Assembly (NCBI GenBank): GCA_036377055.1
Contig: DASUZD010000154.1
Span: 1-14,844, forward strand
DNA: 14,844 nucleotides
Reading direction: 5' to 3'
Source of the DNA: DASUZD01 sp036377055
GTDB taxonomy: Bacteria > Actinomycetota > Thermoleophilia > Gaiellales > Gaiellaceae
Both the position numbers and the translations under genes were made by a program. Below are positions 12,140-14,844 of the stretch, in pieces (within the stretch, counting starts at the first letter, position 1; each line of letters begins with the position of its first letter). The notes below the pieces were generated by a model, which searched no databases, was not told the DNA's origin, and saw only the letters and a program-made list of their open reading frames with translations.

Positions 12140-13168
12140 CTACGCGATCCGGACGCGCGGGTCGAGCCAGGCGTACGCGACGTCGACCAGGAACGTGACG
12201 AGGATCGCGAAGGCGGCGATGACGAAGAAGAGCGCCGCGATCAGCGGCAGGTCGTACGTCGCGGCCTGCGTCGCGAGGGCGCCGAGCATCAGCGAGCCGA
12301 TCCCGCCGAGCGAGTAGATCGACTCGATGTAGATGCACGCCATCAGCGCGCCGCCGAGGTCGAGGCCGACCATCGTCACGAGCGGCAGCAGCGCCGGGCG
12401 GAGGGCGTGCGAGCGAAGCAGGCGGAGCTCGGAGACGCCGCGCCCCCGAGCGGCCGTCACGTACTGCGAGTCGAGCGTCTCGAGGAAGCGCGCCCGGATC
12501 ATGCGCGTGTAGAGCGGCAGAAAGAAGAGCGCGAACGTCAGCCAGGGGAGCATCAGGTGGTGCGCCCAGGCCGCCGGGCCGCTGCAGAAGTGCGGCTCGA
12601 ACTCGGCCGGCGTGTTCGGCGGCAGCGGCGGCGCCTTCCCCGGGACGAGATGGCAGTACTCGCCTTCGGGAGCGACGTGCAGGTAGCCGGCGAAGAACCT
12701 CGTCAGGCCGAGGCCGACCAGGAGCGGGTGCAGCGCGATGCCGAACAACGCGAAGACGAGCACCGCACGGTCGATCAGCGTCTCCGAGTGGATGGCCGAC
12801 AGGGCGCCGAGCGGAATCGCGAGCAGGAGCAGGACGACGATGCCCCCGACGAGAACCGAGGCCGTCTTCGGCAGCGCTTGGCGAAGCGAGGTGTCGATCG
12901 AGCCTCCCGTCCAGGACCTGCCGAAGCTGCCGTGCCGCACGATCCGCCAGACGAACTTCGCGTACTGGACCGGCACCGGCCGGTCGGCGCCCAGCTTGTG
13001 CTCGGCCGCCTTGATCTGCGCATCGTTCGTGAACGTGTTCGGCCCGCACGGTACGAGCAGGCAGCCGGGCGGCAGCGGGATCAGCCGGAAGGTCGCGAAG
13101 GTTACGAGCGTGATCGCGAACAGCATCAGGAGGCCCGAGAGCAGCCGCCTGACAATGTACGCCGGCAT
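12140..13168 (-). CDS. ABC transporter permease, DppB/OppB type
   Basis: A 342-residue inner-membrane permease of the peptide/nickel (Dpp/Opp) importer family. The N-terminal helix (R-R-L-L-S-G-L-L-M-L-F-A-I-T) is followed by a large extracytoplasmic loop and five further helices. The cytoplasmic coupling motif Q-Y-V-T-A-A-R-G-R-G-V-S-E-L-R-L-L-R (235-252) contacts the ATPase. Extracytoplasmic loops carry four cysteines (C36, C41, C172, C195) and a Pro-rich insertion around 175-200, longer than in enteric DppB, so disulfides are possible. Its ATG overlaps the stop of the DppC-type gene by 1 nt (TGATG), showing translational coupling. Order C then B is the reverse of the usual. No ATPase or binding-protein gene is in the window, so those must be elsewhere. 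Substrate likely peptide or amide-like, by family. Confidence 0.92.
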   Translation of the reverse strand: MPAYIVRRLLSGLLMLFAITLVTFATFRLIPLPPGCLLVPCGPNTFTNDAQIKAAEHKLGADRPVPVQYAKFVWRIVRHGSFGRSWTGGSIDTSLRQALPKTASVLVGGIVVLLLLAIPLGALSAIHSETLIDRAVLVFALFGIALHPLLVGLGLTRFFAGYLHVAPEGEYCHLVPGKAPPLPPNTPAEFEPHFCSGPAAWAHHLMLPWLTFALFFLPLYTRMIRARFLETLDSQYVTAARGRGVSELRLLRSHALRPALLPLVTMVGLDLGGALMACIYIESIYSLGGIGSLMLGALATQAATYDLPLIAALFFVIAAFAILVTFLVDVAYAWLDPRVRIA

Positions 13169-14262
13169 CAGAGCTTCCTCCGCGGGTCGAGCGCGTTCCG
13201 GATCGACTCGCCGAGGAGGTTGAAGCCGAGGACGCTCACGAAGATGCCGATCGTCGGGAAGAGCGTCGCCCAGAGCGCGTTGTAGTCCGGCGGCGGGCCT
13301 CCTCCCTCGGGCAGGGCGGGGCCTGGGTGGAGCAGGTTGCCGTACCTCTGGGCGATGAGGTTCCCCCAGCTCGCGTCCGGGAGCTGGACGCCGACGTTCA
13401 GGTACGAGAGCGCCGCCTCGAGGAAGACGGTGGTCGCCATCATCAACGTCGCGTAGACGATGATCGTGCCGACGACGTGCGGCATCAGGTGCTTGCGCAG
13501 GATCCGCAGGTCGCTCGCGCCGATCATGCGCGCCGCCTCGACGAACTCGCTCTCGCGGAGCTGGAGCACCTGGGCGCGGACGACGCGCGCCGGATAGAAC
13601 CACGAGAACAGGCCGATGATCACGACCAGCGAGATCACGCCGTGCGCGAGGTGGCCGCCGAGCGTGATCCGCTGGAGACGGTCGCTGATCGTGAAGCCGA
13701 TCGCGATGATGAAGAGCAGGATCGGGAAGCCCATGACGAACTCGGTCGCCCGCGTGACGACCGCGTCCGTCCAGCCGCCGTAGTAGCCGGCGAGCACGCC
13801 GATGATCACGCCGAGCAGCACGGCGAGCGTCGCGGCGCCGATCGCGATCTCGAGCGTCGTCCGGCCGCCCGCGAGGATGCGGAGGAAGAGGTCGTGGCCG
13901 ACGTTGTCCGCAGCGCCGAGGACGAACAGCGTCTGCGGTGTGTGTGCGGTCACGGCGACGACGCCGTGCGTGTCCGGCACGCGCGTCCAGCCGGGCGCCG
14001 GCACCAGGTTGATGTCGACGGCCATCGGAAAGATGTCGTTCGGTCCGTGGCCGAGGAAGTGCTGGGCGACCGGCTCGCCGGCGAAGCAGATCAGGAACAC
14101 GAGGACGAGCGCGATCACGCTTGTGACCGCGATCCGGTCGCGCCTGAGCCGCAGCCAGACGAGCTCCCAGTAGCCGTACGCGCGCGGCGTCTCGGGATCC
14201 GCAGTCGCAGTCGCAGTCACCGAACTCGCGGCCTTCCTACCCACTTCGGGCTCTACGTGCAC
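13168..14262 (-). CDS. ABC transporter permease, DppC/OppC type
   Basis: A 364-residue permease partner of DppB. After a soluble N-terminus rich in Ala/Thr, the first helix lies at about residues 45-61. The block L-G-A-A-D-N-V-G-H-D-L-F-L-R-I-L-A-G-G-R (115-134) matches the family's G-T-D-x-L-G-R-D-x-x-S-R signature, with His in place of Arg. Five more helices follow, with the coupling motif E-F-V-E-A-A-R-M-I-G-A-S-D-L-R-I-L-R (239-256). It starts at GTG 14262, but GTG 14220 is an attractive alternative: it has AGGAAGG about 11 nt upstream, would give 350 residues and would leave 64 bp rather than 22 bp to the divergent M20 gene. First gene of the operon dppC-dppB-nitroreductase-PaaK-like. 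Confidence 0.9.
   Translation of the reverse strand: MHVEPEVGRKAASSVTATATADPETPRAYGYWELVWLRLRRDRIAVTSVIALVLVFLICFAGEPVAQHFLGHGPNDIFPMAVDINLVPAPGWTRVPDTHGVVAVTAHTPQTLFVLGAADNVGHDLFLRILAGGRTTLEIAIGAATLAVLLGVIIGVLAGYYGGWTDAVVTRATEFVMGFPILLFIIAIGFTISDRLQRITLGGHLAHGVISLVVIIGLFSWFYPARVVRAQVLQLRESEFVEAARMIGASDLRILRKHLMPHVVGTIIVYATLMMATTVFLEAALSYLNVGVQLPDASWGNLIAQRYGNLLHPGPALPEGGGPPPDYNALWATLFPTIGIFVSVLGFNLLGESIRNALDPRRKL
14201..14218. repeat. three tandem copies of a hexamer
   Basis: GCAGTC occurs three times in tandem (plus strand). On the coding strand this is ACTGCG repeated, giving T-A-T-A-T-A in the permease N-terminus. A short in-frame microsatellite that only lengthens a soluble linker. Confidence 0.6.
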
Positions 14263-14284
14263 CGTCGGCAGTAGCGTTCCGGCG

Positions 14285-14844
14285 GTGCGCGTCCTCGAGC
14301 GACTCGACGAGCTCTACGCGATCGGCGGCGGCGAGGGCGCCAATCGCGTCGGGTATACCCCGGCCGAGCAGGAGGCTCACGACCTCGCCGCGGGCTGGAT
14401 GGAAGCGGCGGGCCTCGAGGTGGAGGTCGACTCGGCCGGAAACCTCCTGGGTCGGCTCCGCGGCGAGCCGCCCGAGGTCTGGGTCGGCTCGCACCTCGAC
14501 ACCGTTCCGAACGGCGGCCGCTTCGACGGAGCGCTTGGCGTCGTCGCCGGGCTCGAGGCGATCGAGCGAATCGGGCCGCAGCGTCGGGGACTCGCGGTCG
14601 TGGCCTTCCGCGACGAGGAGCGGGGCTGCTTCGGCAGCCGTGCTCGGCGCGAGCAGCGTGAGTCGCTCCCAGGCACGTACCTCGAGGTGCACATCGAGCA
14701 GGGGCCGGTACTGGCGGGTTTCGGCGTGCCGCTCGGAGTCGTGACCGACATCGTCGGGATCGTGCGTGGCGAGCTGGTGTTCGAGGGCTCGGCGGGTCAC
14801 GCTGGGACGACGCCGATGGCTGTGCGCGACGACGCGCTCTGGGC
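14285..14844 (+). CDS. M20-family amidohydrolase (N-carbamoyl-amino-acid/allantoate hydrolase type), N-terminal part
   Basis: From GTG 14285 the frame runs 186 residues to the window edge. It matches the M20 di-zinc amidohydrolases that include N-carbamoyl-L-amino acid hydrolase, beta-ureidopropionase and allantoate amidohydrolase. Key blocks are E-G-A-N-R-V-G-Y-T-P (residues 17-26), G-S-H70-L-D-T-V-P-N-G-G-R-F-D81-G-A-L-G (zinc ligands), D-E111-E112 (catalytic base and ligand), H136-I-E-Q-G-P-V-L and G-H-A-G-T-T-P-M (171-178), which starts the lid domain. The stretch between D-E-E and H-I-E-Q-G is about 25 residues, where family members such as E. coli AllC have about 60, so this is a compact variant. 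It is divergent from the permease operon and may hydrolyse the imported amide. The ribosome binding site is weak. The C-terminal half is outside the window. Confidence 0.9.
   Translation, partial: MRVLERLDELYAIGGGEGANRVGYTPAEQEAHDLAAGWMEAAGLEVEVDSAGNLLGRLRGEPPEVWVGSHLDTVPNGGRFDGALGVVAGLEAIERIGPQRRGLAVVAFRDEERGCFGSRARREQRESLPGTYLEVHIEQGPVLAGFGVPLGVVTDIVGIVRGELVFEGSAGHAGTTPMAVRDDALW

Noticed and set aside
9655..13285. Two very long plus-strand open frames opposite the PaaK-like, nitroreductase and permease genes
   Set aside because: Composition is Arg/Glu/Asp/Ala-rich without domains, as expected for shadows of GC-rich coding strands; the minus-strand genes have full family motifs.
14201..14218. 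Tandem hexamer as a CRISPR or regulatory repeat
   Set aside because: Only three perfect copies inside a coding region, in frame, without spacers.
13327..14274. Plus-strand frame rich in Asp/Arg/His opposite the DppC-type permease
   Set aside because: Shadow of the permease gene, which has transmembrane segments and the coupling motif.
14237..14800. Minus-strand open frame opposite the M20 gene
   Set aside because: The plus strand shows all M20 metal-ligand motifs.

Overview
The window comes from a high-GC bacterium. Codon third positions are overwhelmingly G or C, GTG and TTG starts are common, genes are packed in short operons with overlapping ends, and the gene types (PaaK-like ligases, Acg-like nitroreductase, bPH-SHOCT protein, DUF5678 protein) fit an actinobacterium. 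Deep-branching Thermoleophilia-like lineages are my best guess, but this is inference from gene style, not from a marker gene.

Layout. (1) 1-330, minus: the N-terminal part of a LacI-family repressor running off the left edge. (2) 399-1572, plus: a membrane-anchored proline-rich protein with 26 consecutive prolines, then a bacterial PH domain/SHOCT protein. (3) 1715-5406, minus: a tight four-gene operon, in transcription order MetE-core protein, citryl-CoA lyase-like protein, PaaK-like CoA ligase and glutathione S-transferase-like protein. It looks like a small-molecule catabolic or detoxification unit, substrate unknown. (4) 5557-7759, plus: a membrane GGDEF/HD-GYP cyclic-di-GMP protein flanked by two tiny membrane or secreted peptides (47 and 33 aa) that both end in a G-W-x-W-D motif. 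A perfect 12-bp hairpin closes the unit. (5) 7883-7899: an isolated 17-nt palindrome upstream of a cytidylate kinase-like gene (7991-8596). (6) 8644-9413, plus: a promoter, a DUF5678 protein and a retropepsin-like protease gene with lower GC3 and signs of frame damage. It is followed by an orphan coding tail (9419-9619) with native-looking codon use. (7) 9616-14262, minus: an operon of a DppC-type permease, a DppB-type permease, an Acg/nitroreductase-like flavoprotein and a second, divergent PaaK-like adenylate-forming protein. (8) 14285 to the right edge, plus: an M20 amidohydrolase of the carbamoylase/allantoate type, divergent from the permease operon.

How the parts may work together. Region 7 plus 8 could be an uptake-and-hydrolysis unit: a peptide- or amide-type ABC importer (its binding protein and ATPases lie outside the window) beside an amidohydrolase, with the nitroreductase and ligase as downstream modification steps. 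Region 3 pairs CoA activation (PaaK-like) with a citrate-synthase-fold lyase and two thiol-linked enzymes. Region 4 is the most system-like novelty candidate: two related tiny peptides bracketing a dual cyclic-di-GMP enzyme. No rRNA, tRNA, CRISPR array or transposase was seen.
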